Shown here: positions 8,503 to 16,918 of the stretch, one piece after another
Layout: every line of letters starts with the position of its first letter
Numbering within the stretch: position 1 is the stretch's first letter
Source: an uncultured Clostridia bacterium
Lineage (GTDB): Bacteria; Bacillota; Clostridia; Oscillospirales; Oscillospiraceae
Length of the DNA: 64,000 nucleotides
NCBI GenBank assembly: GCA_946186375.1
Contig: CAMHMZ010000001.1
Coordinates: 124,001-188,000 of the forward strand
Reading direction: 5' to 3'
Made by a program: the position numbers and the translations under genes
Notes under the pieces: generated by a model
What the model saw: only the letters and a program-made list of their open reading frames with translations
The model's database searches: none
What the model was told of the DNA's origin: nothing

Positions 8503-9615
8503 TTAGTGGTGCTTTCTCGACACGAACAGCCAAACGCAGAGAGAAAGAAGGGAAGTAACCGTAACAGCACCGATAAGAGTGACGATAACGGTTGCGCGCT
8601 GATGCATCTGCAAAGCTTCGGCATTTGCTTCAATCTGCGGATGAATGATTTCGATTTCGTTCGCCAACTGTTCTTCGACTTCTCTGGCTTCCTGCGCGTC
8701 TTCCGCCTTTCTGGCTTCTTCTTCAAGCTTACGTGCTTCAGCTTCTGCAAGCTCCCGCTCAGCAGCTTCCTTTTCGTGAAGGCGCGCATCGAGTGTTTCG
8801 GCGTACTCGGCGAGACGCAGTGCAAGATCTCCGCTGAAGGAGCCGTGAGCAGGAACATCCTCCGTCATATACGTGACGATGATAGGGTGCTCCGTGTAGA
8901 TGATGCCGGCCGTGTGGTGATACTGTTCGTAGTAGCCCATTTTCTGTGCGACATCATACTTACCCTCCAGCTTGTAGCGAAAATACTGATTAGGCGCCGC
9001 CTGCTTCAGATAATCGAGCATCATGGGGTAATTATCAGAGTTCGAATACAGCTCATAGAAGATCCGAGTCACGAATTTCGGGTTAAAGAAGCTCGTGTTC
9101 TCAAAATTCTTGGGAAGCTCATCCATCTCCATATCAGCCAATGCGGGCCAAAGAAGACGACAATCACGATTCGCAGGCCAGAAATAGTCCATCAGTAGAT
9201 GGGAATACCGGTTATTTGAGACGGTGAGAATGGCTTCTTCCATATCAGTGAGTTTGTATCCTTTAATGGTGTCGTCTTGATCAAGTTCACCTTTGGCAAC
9301 TTTGTTAGACACTAGCATAAGCAAAGGAACTTTGTAAAGGCTGGCACTGTAGAGGGAGATATCGCCATTATAGTACCACTCTTCACCGGTGCCGGTGTAG
9401 AGGAATCCGATCCCGATCTTTTCACGAGGGATGCGGTTTTCTGCGAGATAGTCCTCGATCAAGGCGGAAATTTCGTCTTCATGGATAACTGTGAACCGCT
9501 GTTCGTTCTGGTCGTCAGCTTTTGCGGTCAGAGGCAGGGCGCTGATGAGCAGAGATGTGCAAAGAAGAAGACTGATCAGCGTGCGGCGGAACGTGTGTGT
9601 TTGGTTTTTCAGCAT
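8503..9615 (-). CDS. Class A beta-lactamase-like serine hydrolase, membrane anchored
   Basis: 370-residue exported protein. An N-terminal signal (SLLLCTSLLISALPLTAKA) precedes a penicillin-recognising serine hydrolase domain: SxxK motif S92-L-Y-K95, S-x-N motif S133-N-N135, and a KMG in the place of KTG. After residue 270 comes a long charged coiled coil (EKEAAERELAEAEARKLEEE and onward) and a C-terminal membrane helix ending in FVSRKHH. True beta-lactamases lack this tail, so a cell-wall role or surface esterase-like role is as likely as drug hydrolysis. Promoter, leader hairpin and terminator are shared in sequence with the next gene's cassette. Confidence 0.75.
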   Translation of the reverse strand: MLKNQTHTFRRTLISLLLCTSLLISALPLTAKADDQNEQRFTVIHEDEISALIEDYLAENRIPREKIGIGFLYTGTGEEWYYNGDISLYSASLYKVPLLMLVSNKVAKGELDQDDTIKGYKLTDMEEAILTVSNNRYSHLLMDYFWPANRDCRLLWPALADMEMDELPKNFENTSFFNPKFVTRIFYELYSNSDNYPMMLDYLKQAAPNQYFRYKLEGKYDVAQKMGYYEQYHHTAGIIYTEHPIIVTYMTEDVPAHGSFSGDLALRLAEYAETLDARLHEKEAAERELAEAEARKLEEEARKAEDAQEAREVEEQLANEIEIIHPQIEANAEALQMHQRATVIVTLIGAVTVTSLLSLCVWLFVSRKHH

Positions 9616-9652
9616 TGTTAGATCCCCTTATTTATTTTTTTCAGAATGCGAA

Positions 9653-9684
9653 AAGACGACTCAAAACTGTGTGTGAGCCGTCTT
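9653..9684 (-). ncRNA. Leader hairpin, copy 1
   Basis: Stem of AAGACGGCTC and GAGTCGTCTT on the minus strand, in the 5' untranslated region of the beta-lactamase-like gene. A closely similar hairpin occupies the same place upstream of the gene at 9818-10255. In this copy the minus-strand RNA pairs with one G-U, whereas copy 2 pairs better on the plus strand, so its function is unclear. Confidence 0.45.
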
Positions 9685-9703
9685 CCTTCTATGTTGTGTC
9701 TAT

Positions 9704-9731
9704 GTTTTACGCAATGTACGACGATGGTCAA
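9704..9731 (-). promoter_or_regulatory. Promoter of the beta-lactamase-like gene
   Basis: On the minus strand TTGACC, 16 nt, TAAAAC preceded by G. Nearly the same sequence is found at 10346-10373. Confidence 0.6.
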
Positions 9732-9779
9732 CTTTTCACCAAAGGATATTCCCATCGAAACGTTATTTTGGAGAAAAGC

Positions 9780-9806
9780 AAAAAGCCGGCTCAATGCCGG
9801 CTTTTT
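9780..9806 (-). terminator. Terminator of the DUF3232-like gene
   Basis: AAAAAGCCGGC-TCAAT-GCCGGCTTTTTC. Same stem as the terminator at 8455-8484, which supports duplication of the whole cassette frame. Confidence 0.8.
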
Positions 9807-9817
9807 CTCTCCTTTCG

Positions 9818-10255
9818 TTAGTGCTTTGCCGTGCGCGCCTCATCGAAGAGCGCGACGGTCACGGCGAGGCAGAAGTCAGCGACCTGATAACGATCGTTCA
9901 GATCGCCGCGGAAGATCTTCTCACTGATCCCGTACGCGCGGGCGATGCGGTTGACGATCGCAGCGTTGGCGATCGCGGCCTCATGCGCGTTGCGGCGCGC
10001 ACGGTCGGCCTCGGCAACGACCTCACGGTACTCCTCGCCTTCACAGCGGAAGCGGGCAACCTTGATTCGGGTTTCGGTCATGTCCACAGTAGAGACATAG
10101 CCATGCCAGGAGTCGGTGGCCTTCTTAATGAAGGCGACATCGTCGATGGCATCCTCGTCGCCAGTCTTGGCGGCGGACGCAGCGGTCTCGATGAGGGCGT
10201 TGTAAGCGTTCAGATTGAACAGCTCCGCTCCGGGAATATTTGTATTCCGATCCAT
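9818..10255 (-). CDS. Small helical protein, DUF3232-like, copy 1
   Basis: 145-residue soluble protein with no signal peptide. The pattern of an N-terminal helix, a YREVVAEADRARRNAHEAAI helix, NRIARAYG and a C-terminal FCLAVTVALFDEAR resembles DUF3232 proteins of Clostridia, whose function is unknown. The ATG follows AAAAGGAGA. The neighbour at 10402 is a divergent paralogue (shared KIF.G..DR...DFC and a VALFDEA/FTVFDDA ending). It has its own promoter and terminator, so it is transcribed as a single gene. Confidence 0.6.
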   Translation of the reverse strand: MDRNTNIPGAELFNLNAYNALIETAASAAKTGDEDAIDDVAFIKKATDSWHGYVSTVDMTETRIKVARFRCEGEEYREVVAEADRARRNAHEAAIANAAIVNRIARAYGISEKIFRGDLNDRYQVADFCLAVTVALFDEARTAKH

Positions 10256-10290
10256 ATTTTTTCTCCTTTTAATTTTTCATAGAAACGCAC

Positions 10291-10324
10291 AAAGATGGCT
10301 CGCAACTATGTACGAGTCGTCTTT
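10291..10324 (-). ncRNA. Leader hairpin, copy 2
   Basis: Inverted repeat AAAGATGGCTC / GAGTCGTCTTT (plus-strand reading) between promoter and start codon of the gene at 10255, equivalent in position to the hairpin at 9653-9684. Two G-U pairs are needed on the plus strand; the minus-strand RNA has two A-C mismatches. Confidence 0.4.
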
Positions 10325-10345
10325 CCTTCTATGTAATGTGTTAAT

Positions 10346-10373
10346 ATTTTACGCCTATGGCAACGGTGGTCAA
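10346..10373 (-). promoter_or_regulatory. Promoter of the DUF3232-like gene
   Basis: Minus strand TTGACC, 16 nt, TAAAAT preceded by G. It resembles the promoter at 9704-9731 in both elements and in the sequence that follows. Confidence 0.6.
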
Positions 10374-10401
10374 CTTTCGTATAGTCGATGTGGCAAAGAG
10401 A

Positions 10402-10791
10402 TCACCTAAACCGCGGATCTTTGGCATCATCAAATACGGTGAACATGAGGAACTTGCAAAAATCAAAGACATCCTCATTCCGGTCGATACAGCCTGTAAA
10501 GATCTTGCCGCTTGGGAGGTATTTCTCGGCCATCTTGTTAAGCGTTAGAACGGAAGAAACGGCTTGGCCGACGAGACGCGATTGTGCTGCGTTTATTTCA
10601 GCGGAAGTTGCTCCGAATTTCTCATCGAGCGCAAGCCTGGCATAAGAACGAGGGAACAAGGTACATGTGTCCGTGGCAGTTTTGAAAGCTCGCAGATCGG
10701 CACTGGCTTCTGGCGCACAGCCTCTTGCGGAAGAAGAAACTGCTTTCAGTGTAGAAAGGTAGCAGTCATAATCAAGGACGGAACGTGACAT
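10402..10791 (-). CDS. Small helical protein, DUF3232-like, copy 2
   Basis: 129 residues starting at ATG 10791, which sits about 10 bases after AAAAGGAG; the ATG at 10800 is too close to that site. It is similar to the protein at 9818-10255 in its second half: VGQAVSSVLTLNKMAEKY, then KIFTGCIDRNEDVFDFC and FTVFDDAKD. Function unknown. No terminator was seen between its stop and the promoter of copy 1 on the same strand, so readthrough into copy 1 is possible. Confidence 0.55.
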   Translation of the reverse strand: MSRSVLDYDCYLSTLKAVSSSARGCAPEASADLRAFKTATDTCTLFPRSYARLALDEKFGATSAEINAAQSRLVGQAVSSVLTLNKMAEKYLPSGKIFTGCIDRNEDVFDFCKFLMFTVFDDAKDPRFR

Positions 10792-10963
10792 GGCTGGCAT
10801 TCTCCTTTTCCTGTGTTATGAAAGTCTCAAATCGATGCAAAATGTTGCGGGTTTACAAATCAGTGGGTAAAAAGCAGAAAACGGTACTTTGGGCCTCAGT
10901 ATATTTTGGGGGCGTCTGAAGTATGAGCGGCAAAATTTCATCCTTGGAGGGGAGTGCATTCAA

Positions 10964-12094
10964 ATGCCAAGCTACAACGAATATACACCAAAGGCAACGA
11001 ACTATCAACCGAATTATCGTGATGCGAGGGAAGCAAAACTGAGCAGCTATTTCAGCAAAGGCGGTTTTAACAGCCCGCAGAGAATCGGCTATGTCATCAA
11101 GCTGATCAAAGATCTGCGTCCGCTGACGGCAGAGGAGTGGCGAATCTGGTATATGGAGAACGTGCATAACGCGGCCTATCTGGAAAATATCGCGGGTGAG
11201 ATGTTCAGGTCGATTCCTGTTGATGAAGGCTTGAGCTACAAAGATTGTCTGCGTCACATTTATGATGTGATGTTCAGGAGAACATTCCTGAGTTACAACA
11301 AAGAACAGCGAGCGCTGAATTGGCTGCAAAAAACATTGAACGTGCCACTGCAGGAAGCCTCTGTGGAATGGGTCGGGAAATACTATGTGGATTTCTACTT
11401 CATAGGAGATGACGGCAAGCCGATCGGGATTCAGCTGCGTCCGGATAACTTCTATGGCGAAGGCTCATATAACGCGGCAGCGACAGAGAGGCGACACGCT
11501 ATGTTCACGGAGGCCACGGGCGGTCAGGTATTTGTTCTGAGATACACATATGATGCAGCACACAACCCTGAGATCAGCAGTAAGGACGCGGCGGAACAGT
11601 TTATCAGAGCTGTAAAAGCGGCGCATAAGAAAAAAATCGAGATCCGCTGCGGCTCAAGTTTAAACTTCAAAGCACTCCAGGAATGCATTGAATCGTCAAG
11701 AGATGGCGACCAAAGAGTGTCATTCCCGTTCATTGTGCAGGCCAAGACAGGGCAGAAGTATATTGTTTGGTTCACATACGACATAGACGGCCCAGACGAT
11801 GAAAACACCGTAACTGTGATAGACAGGGTCTTCATGGTATCTCACAACGGGGAAGTGCGTGAGACAGAAGTTGGATTAGAGGCTCCGTTCAATTTCACCG
11901 GGAAGCAAAAGCTTTCATACGGAGAATACCTAATAGCTTTCGCGGAACTGTACAAGAGTTTTTCTGTGAATAAGATGAACAGCCTTCTCTGGGATAAAGG
12001 CTACCGGCCCATTTATGAGGCGTATAAGCAAGTGAGCGCATGGGCGCGTATTGCGGGTATGGTTGAGAAAAAGCCGAAAGAGGAGAGATCGTAA
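10964..12094 (+). CDS. Possible PD-(D/E)XK nuclease (MjaI-like), orphan
   Basis: 376 residues from ATG 10964 (GGAG nine bases upstream; the track start at 10889 has none). The N-terminal part has AEEWRIWYMENV, then CLRHIYDVMFRRTFLSY followed by KEQRALNWL, and a candidate nuclease core VEWVGKYYVDFYFI then GKPIGIQLRP. This order recalls MjaI-type restriction endonucleases (xD...xQxKP), but the usual Lys appears as Arg, and the C-terminal 150 residues are unfamiliar. No DNA methyltransferase of restriction type is adjacent (the one at 14271 looks like a small-molecule enzyme). It could equally be a DNA-binding or repair protein. The assignment is tentative. Confidence 0.4.
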   Translation: MPSYNEYTPKATNYQPNYRDAREAKLSSYFSKGGFNSPQRIGYVIKLIKDLRPLTAEEWRIWYMENVHNAAYLENIAGEMFRSIPVDEGLSYKDCLRHIYDVMFRRTFLSYNKEQRALNWLQKTLNVPLQEASVEWVGKYYVDFYFIGDDGKPIGIQLRPDNFYGEGSYNAAATERRHAMFTEATGGQVFVLRYTYDAAHNPEISSKDAAEQFIRAVKAAHKKKIEIRCGSSLNFKALQECIESSRDGDQRVSFPFIVQAKTGQKYIVWFTYDIDGPDDENTVTVIDRVFMVSHNGEVRETEVGLEAPFNFTGKQKLSYGEYLIAFAELYKSFSVNKMNSLLWDKGYRPIYEAYKQVSAWARIAGMVEKKPKEERS

Positions 12095-12120
12095 AAGCCA
12101 AAACTCTTCAAATAACGTAA

Positions 12121-12149
12121 TTGACAATGTGAACATAAAAAAGTAATAA
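12121..12149 (+). promoter_or_regulatory. Promoter, TTGACA-N17-TAATAA
   Basis: Consensus -35 and a G-TAATAA -10 upstream of the TTG-started gene at 12183; the strong AAGGAGGT follows at 12167. Confidence 0.75.
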
Positions 12150-12182
12150 GAAAATACAAATCTTTTAAGGAGGTCTTCCGTA

Positions 12183-12566
12183 TTGAAGAAGATCAAAAGA
12201 AAACCGGATGAATTAAATCTGCATGAGATCGACTCACTGGTAGCACACATGTTGAATTGCGCAAAATGTCTGGAGGGAGCGCAACCGGGAAAATGTAAAA
12301 ACGAGCAAAACTGCGACAAGACCGTGATGGACTCCGTGGTCAAGGCCTTGGATATGGCTGAAGGAATTCAGCAGCGAACGTCAGAAAAGGCGCGCCAAAC
12401 AGTCAGAAGCAAGATGTCGGGTTTTCGATGCCAAAACATTTTGACGAAGGAATACCAGAACAAGGTCGCAAAAGCTCTGGCGGAATCGGCGATGGAGCTA
12501 AGGTACTCTGCGGATGTGATCACTGGCCGTGATATGGACTTACCGACCGTGCCAGAGGATATGTAG
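12183..12566 (+). CDS. Hypothetical protein with Cys cluster (TTG start)
   Basis: 127 residues. The TTG start is chosen because AAGGAGGT lies 8 bases upstream and no ATG fits. Four cysteines, CAKC-x8-C-x5-C near residues 26-43, could bind a metal; the rest is helical and charged. No signal peptide and no family is recognised. It is the first gene after a strong promoter and is followed 15 bp later by the CHAP hydrolase, so the two probably share a transcript. Confidence 0.6.
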   Translation: MKKIKRKPDELNLHEIDSLVAHMLNCAKCLEGAQPGKCKNEQNCDKTVMDSVVKALDMAEGIQQRTSEKARQTVRSKMSGFRCQNILTKEYQNKVAKALAESAMELRYSADVITGRDMDLPTVPEDM

Positions 12567-12581
12567 CTGGTTTGGCTGAAA

Positions 12582-13730
12582 GTGGTGGTTGAGATAAAGA
12601 GGAAGAAAATAAATATAAAGCGCTCCCTTACGGCTGCACTTCTCGCCGCATGTATATCTCTTACGTGTGTTCAGCCGGCGTTTGCGGGGGAGAAGGAATT
12701 GGTGTGCGGGAAGGAAGAGCACGTACACACCCACGAGTGTTTTGACTCAAAGCTTATATGCGGCATCGAAGAGGGCGTAAGTCATAAACACGATGAAAAT
12801 TGTTATGGATATGAAGACGTTCTCGTCTGCAAAAAGAAAGAGTCCAACAAAGAAGGCGGCCATATTCACGACGAGAACTGTTGGAAGAGGAAGCGTGTGT
12901 TGGTGTGCGGCGAAAAAGATACTGGGCCGCATAAACATGACGAAAGTTGCTATAAGCGTGTCGGAAAGGCGAAATGCGGTCTGAAAGAGCACACGCACGA
13001 AGATATTTGCTGGTCTGACCATAGTCTGGACAGATCATCTCCAGAAATATGGGAGAAAGATTTCGAGGGTGTTGAACTCTCGGGGATCTGGAGCGAAGAT
13101 CTGCTGACTATAGCTGAAACGCAGGACGGCAGAGGTGAAAGCAAACGGAACTACCTTCTGGACAGTGCTGGAAACATGAAGGGTTATACGCGCTATTCAG
13201 AGTGGTGGAATGAGCATGTTTATTATAACAAAGATGACGAATATAAAGAGCGTCATCTCTATGATGACTGGTGTGCCAGCTTCATCAGCTTCTGCCTGTA
13301 TTACACAGGAATACCGAGAGAAGTCGTGTGCTGGGAAAACGGATGCACACGCTGGGTGGATGATTTCAAAGACGCCGGATTGTATGAAGACGCCTGGGAA
13401 CAGACATACACGCCGCAGCCGGGCGACATTGTGTTCTTGAATTTCACGAAAGGCGTGAAGGCTGAGCATGTAGCGATCGTGAAATCAGTCGATGTTGAAA
13501 AGCATCGGATTTACACGATAGAGGGCAATAATCACGATATCGTGATGACCGCTTGGTACACATACACATCGAGAAGTGTTCTCGGTTTTTGCAATATACA
13601 CAAGGCGCAAGCACAATATGTGGCTACGCACAATATAGATCTGCCGACAGGAAAAGTGGTGTGGCAGACGCGAATCGCAAGAGATGATGTCATATCGAGA
13701 AAGCGCGTAACAGACACGCTTGATTTGTGA
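12582..13730 (+). CDS. Secreted CHAP-domain peptidoglycan hydrolase with Cys/His repeats
   Basis: 382 residues. The signal peptide ends at CVQPAFA. Residues 40-146 carry five HxHxxxC(F/Y/W) units, each next to a second Cys (EHVHTHECF, SHKHDENCY, GGHIHDENCW, GPHKHDESCY, EHTHEDICW), a surface motif seen in gut Firmicutes and likely to bind metal. The C-terminal CHAP domain has catalytic Cys231 in DDWCASF and His296 in AEHVAIV, followed by EGNN. Such domains cleave peptidoglycan as amidase or endopeptidase. The start is GTG with a weak ribosome binding site. A Nudix gene follows. Confidence 0.8.
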   Translation: MVVEIKRKKINIKRSLTAALLAACISLTCVQPAFAGEKELVCGKEEHVHTHECFDSKLICGIEEGVSHKHDENCYGYEDVLVCKKKESNKEGGHIHDENCWKRKRVLVCGEKDTGPHKHDESCYKRVGKAKCGLKEHTHEDICWSDHSLDRSSPEIWEKDFEGVELSGIWSEDLLTIAETQDGRGESKRNYLLDSAGNMKGYTRYSEWWNEHVYYNKDDEYKERHLYDDWCASFISFCLYYTGIPREVVCWENGCTRWVDDFKDAGLYEDAWEQTYTPQPGDIVFLNFTKGVKAEHVAIVKSVDVEKHRIYTIEGNNHDIVMTAWYTYTSRSVLGFCNIHKAQAQYVATHNIDLPTGKVVWQTRIARDDVISRKRVTDTLDL

Positions 13731-13743
13731 AGCGAGGTTAAAC

Positions 13744-14271
13744 ATGGAGTATTTCGATTTATATGACAAAGACCGTCGACCGCTTGGAACAGTAATGGAA
13801 CGCGGGACGCCGGTTCCTAAAAACATGTATAGACTTGTCGTTCATATTTGTGTGTTCGACGGGGAAGCGCGCATGCTCATTCAGAAGAGAGCAGATTGCG
13901 TGGAAAACTGGCCAGGAAGATGGGATCTCACAGCAGGTGGCAGTGTTATCGCCGGAGAGACAAGTTCTCAGGCAGCTGAGAGAGAAATAAGAGAGGAAAT
14001 CGGCCTTGTGCTTGATCTCGGGAACCAGCTTCCGCTGGTAACAGTTTATTTTTCAGAGGGCTTCGACGATATTTACGCGGTGTTTTGCAAGCCAGATAAA
14101 AGTCGTTTGTCTCTGCAGGAAGAGGAGGTTTGTGGCGTGCAGTGGGCGTCCGAGGACGCTATTTGCGCAATGATCGACAACGGTGCTTTCATTCCTTATG
14201 ACAAGAATCTGATTCACCTGCTGTTTTCTCGTTCGTTGAGCAAGCTGCAGGCGGCGGAGGGTAGAGCTTGA
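13744..14271 (+). CDS. Nudix hydrolase
   Basis: 175 residues from ATG 13744, preceded by GCGAGG. The Nudix box is complete: GGSVIAGETSSQAAEREIRE and EIGL at 65-88. The N-terminal YDKDRRPLG and VVHICVF segments are typical of the YfcD/isopentenyl isomerase-like Nudix group. It hydrolyses a nucleoside diphosphate-linked compound, substrate unknown. Its TGA overlaps the ATG of the methyltransferase by one base (TGATG), so translation is coupled. Confidence 0.9.
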   Translation: MEYFDLYDKDRRPLGTVMERGTPVPKNMYRLVVHICVFDGEARMLIQKRADCVENWPGRWDLTAGGSVIAGETSSQAAEREIREEIGLVLDLGNQLPLVTVYFSEGFDDIYAVFCKPDKSRLSLQEEEVCGVQWASEDAICAMIDNGAFIPYDKNLIHLLFSRSLSKLQAAEGRA

Positions 14272-15071
14272 TGCGAGAAGAATACCTTGCGACTTACTAC
14301 GAAGATTACGACGAGGACGGCCGGCTTGGAAAAGACTTAAACGGACTCGTCGAATTTTCAACGACGATGGAATACATCCATCGATACATCAAAAGCAAGC
14401 CGGCGAAGATTCTGGAAGTTGGCACCGGAACGGGTCGCTATAGTGTTGCTCTTGCAAAAGAGGGGTACGATGTGACTGCGATCGATGTCGTACAGCACAA
14501 TTTGAATATTCTGGTCTCAAAACTGGACGGTACGGAAAAGATCAACGTCATTCAGGGAAATGCGCTGGATCTCAGTCATCTGAATGACGGCGAATTCGAT
14601 GTAACGCTGCTACTGGGACCTATGTACCATTTATTTTTCGAGCACGAGATGGAGCAAGCGTTATCTGAGGCGATCCGGGTAACGAAGCCTAGCGGCTACA
14701 TCATGTCTGCGTATTGTCTCAACGACGCCTCCATGATCCAATACGGGTTCATGCTTGGAAATCTTCCTGAGCTTCTGGAGAAAAATCAGATTGACGACAG
14801 TTGGCACGCCGTCAACCTCACGCCTCCGACTGACATGTTTCATATCGTCAGGACCGAAGAAATCGCGGCATTGGATGCAAAATTCGATGTTAAGCACATC
14901 AAGCTCGTCGCAACAGATGGCGCTGCGAGATACATCAAAGACTATGCTGAATCGTGGGATGAGAAGACGATTCAGTTGTTTCTGTCCTATCATTTGGCCA
15001 CTTGTGAGCGTCAGGATCTGATCGGAGCAACAAACCATTGCCTGGACATTTTGCAAAAACCATATTTGTGA
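14271..15071 (+). CDS. Class I SAM-dependent methyltransferase
   Basis: 266 residues. Motif I is ILEVGTGTGRYS at 48-59, the acidic end of strand 2 is VTAIDVV, and motif IV is VTLLLGPMYHL. This is the UbiE/small-molecule group rather than a DNA methylase. It is coupled to the Nudix gene by a one-base overlap and followed after 10 bp by a small gene. The substrate cannot be deduced. Confidence 0.88.
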   Translation: MREEYLATYYEDYDEDGRLGKDLNGLVEFSTTMEYIHRYIKSKPAKILEVGTGTGRYSVALAKEGYDVTAIDVVQHNLNILVSKLDGTEKINVIQGNALDLSHLNDGEFDVTLLLGPMYHLFFEHEMEQALSEAIRVTKPSGYIMSAYCLNDASMIQYGFMLGNLPELLEKNQIDDSWHAVNLTPPTDMFHIVRTEEIAALDAKFDVKHIKLVATDGAARYIKDYAESWDEKTIQLFLSYHLATCERQDLIGATNHCLDILQKPYL

Positions 15072-15081
15072 GGTGAGCACG

Positions 15082-15459
15082 ATGCGTAAGCTCAAAAAAC
15101 TCATAAAAGAAAAAGAGAATATCCGAATCGTGACAGATGCCATAAGGGCTTGGGATCCGCTTGGGTTTGCCCCGTTCGCGCTTGAGCGGGAATACAAGCC
15201 GGAGATAAGAGATATAGCGTCCGGATTAAGCAAAAGCATGAACGCGACGCAGATCGCAGAGCTGATTGCAGATGTATTCTCACTTCACACATATCCATAT
15301 GTGTTTGAAACGCGTCAGTGCCTCATGCCGGCGTTACAGATCAAAGTGGGACAGTACGAGCGTGGGAGAAGTGCGAAAATCGCTGCAGCAGGATGCAGCT
15401 CGGCGGCTTTGGCCTTGCTCTGTGCTTTCATGTTCAGGAAAGGTCGTGATGCGGCATGA
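15082..15459 (+). CDS. Small protein with C-terminal hydrophobic segment (DUF1871-like)
   Basis: 125 residues from ATG 15082, preceded by GAGGTGAG. The segment RAWDPLGFAPFALEREYKPE followed by IRDIASGL resembles the W/YDP-hydrophobic-EY pattern of DUF1871 (YugE-like) proteins, and a C-terminal AAAGCSSAALALLCAFMF could be a membrane tail. Function unknown. Its stop overlaps the next ATG by four bases (ATGA). Confidence 0.5.
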   Translation: MRKLKKLIKEKENIRIVTDAIRAWDPLGFAPFALEREYKPEIRDIASGLSKSMNATQIAELIADVFSLHTYPYVFETRQCLMPALQIKVGQYERGRSAKIAAAGCSSAALALLCAFMFRKGRDAA

Positions 15460-15821
15460 GTGGGATGATCGTTTTGCTGCTGCTCATCATAGCATCAGCG
15501 TATTTCAATTCTGCACTTGGAAAGCATGCAAAAAGAAACGGTGGAGCGAAGAAAAATTCGCCGTTCGGCGAATTTCGGCCGGACATCACAAAAATATTGC
15601 CGTTCGGCGAAGCTCCGGAACCGGATGAGAAGGTCGGCGAACATTCGCACGACCGGCTGGACGACATTCCGGACGATGATCATGATGCCGAAGAGCACTG
15701 GAAGCAACAGTTAGATGGTTTTTTAAAGGCAGGCTTGATCGACCGCGCTGAGTATAAGGTGCTGTACGAACAGCGTAAAAAGTGTTACTACGCAGACGAG
15801 AACTCTGCGCACAGATATTAA
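15456..15821 (+). CDS. Small membrane protein with SHOCT-like tail
   Basis: 121 residues. One N-terminal membrane segment (MIVLLLLIIASAYF), a charged linker, and a C-terminal WKQQLDGFLKAGLIDRAEYK segment that follows the SHOCT pattern of a short amphipathic repeat with GLID/EY. Translation is coupled to the previous gene by an ATGA overlap. Function unknown. Confidence 0.55.
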   Translation: MSGMIVLLLLIIASAYFNSALGKHAKRNGGAKKNSPFGEFRPDITKILPFGEAPEPDEKVGEHSHDRLDDIPDDDHDAEEHWKQQLDGFLKAGLIDRAEYKVLYEQRKKCYYADENSAHRY

Positions 15822-15841
15822 TATTTGGGGGTTTCAAACAT

Positions 15842-16918
15842 ATGAAGCGTTTCAATAAAGTAATGACCGCACTGCTTGTGGTCGTAATGGTATTTTCGCT
15901 GTCGGCATGCGGCAGCAGTGCGAACGGTGCCCGCTCCGCGGATGCTGTTCCGGAGGCGGCATACATGCCGGATACGGCATTGGTATCAAACAACGGTTTC
16001 AGTTATGCCGAGGAAGAAAGTTATGATTTCGAGATGCCGGCGGAAGCTCCGTCGGCAGCGGCTCCTGCTGCAGAGCAATCAGCACCGGAAGGACCGGGCA
16101 TTGCAGAAGACAAATCGATCGACCGTCAAAAGATCATTTACTCGGCGGACGTCACTGTAGAGTCGACGGAATTCGATACTGCAGTCGAGAAGCTTGAGGC
16201 GTTGGTCGATCACTATAAGGGGTTTATTGAGTCAAGCAGATTCAATGGAAACAGATATTACTACTCTTCATACGGCAGCCAGTCGTCGAAATCTGCAGAA
16301 TACAGGATCCGCATCCCGAGCGATGCGTTCAACGATGTGCTGACGGGAATGAACGACATTGGCAATGTACCGTATACGAATACATATTCGGAGAACATCA
16401 CGGCGCAGTATTACGACACGGAAGCTCGCATGAATGCGTACAAGGCGCAGGAGGCAAGGCTGCTTGAGATGGTAGAAGCTGCTGAAACAGTCGAAGACCT
16501 GATCACGATCGAAGACCGTCTGACTTGGATCAGATACGAGATCGAAAGCCTTCAGTCGACGATGAAGAACTGGGACAGACAGGTGAATTACAGCACGATC
16601 AATGTCTCGATCGTAGAAGTGAAAGAATACACGCCGGAAGCTGAGATCAGCTTTGGCGAAGAGTTCAAGATGGCTGTGAAGAGCGGACTTTCAAACGCGG
16701 GAGACTTTGTAAAGCGTACGCTGATCGTGGCTGCAGAGTCGCTGCCGACGCTGCTGATCATTACGCCGTTTGTTGTGCTGGCCATCGTTATTGTTGTGAG
16801 AACCAGGAGAAAGCGCAAAGGTGAGAGAAAGCTTTCTGAAAAGAAGAACCGTGTGGCAGTCAGAATGCCGGCGACGTCTGCTTCTGAAGCTGCAGCAGAA
16901 AGCGAGGGTTCAAAATAA
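15842..16918 (+). CDS. DUF4349 lipoprotein
   Basis: 358 residues from ATG 15842 (TGGGGG upstream). The signal peptide ends with lipobox LSAC (Cys23). A low-complexity Ala/Pro region precedes the DUF4349 domain, recognisable by RQKIIYSADVTVES, then YRIRIPSDAF and the RLEMVEAAETVEDLITIEDR-type helix (in part). The C-terminus has a membrane helix (LLIITPFVVLAIVIVV) and a basic tail. DUF4349 proteins are of unknown function and are common in Firmicutes envelopes. The TAA overlaps the following ATG (TAATG). Confidence 0.85.
   Translation: MKRFNKVMTALLVVVMVFSLSACGSSANGARSADAVPEAAYMPDTALVSNNGFSYAEEESYDFEMPAEAPSAAAPAAEQSAPEGPGIAEDKSIDRQKIIYSADVTVESTEFDTAVEKLEALVDHYKGFIESSRFNGNRYYYSSYGSQSSKSAEYRIRIPSDAFNDVLTGMNDIGNVPYTNTYSENITAQYYDTEARMNAYKAQEARLLEMVEAAETVEDLITIEDRLTWIRYEIESLQSTMKNWDRQVNYSTINVSIVEVKEYTPEAEISFGEEFKMAVKSGLSNAGDFVKRTLIVAAESLPTLLIITPFVVLAIVIVVRTRRKRKGERKLSEKKNRVAVRMPATSASEAAAESEGSK

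Noticed and set aside
8437-9198. 253-residue plus-strand ORF
   Set aside because: It is antisense to the beta-lactamase-like gene, whose signal peptide, SxxK motif and anchor are clear.
9794-10282. 162-residue plus-strand ORF
   Set aside because: It is the shadow of the minus-strand gene at 9818-10255, which has promoter, ribosome binding site, terminator and a paralogue.
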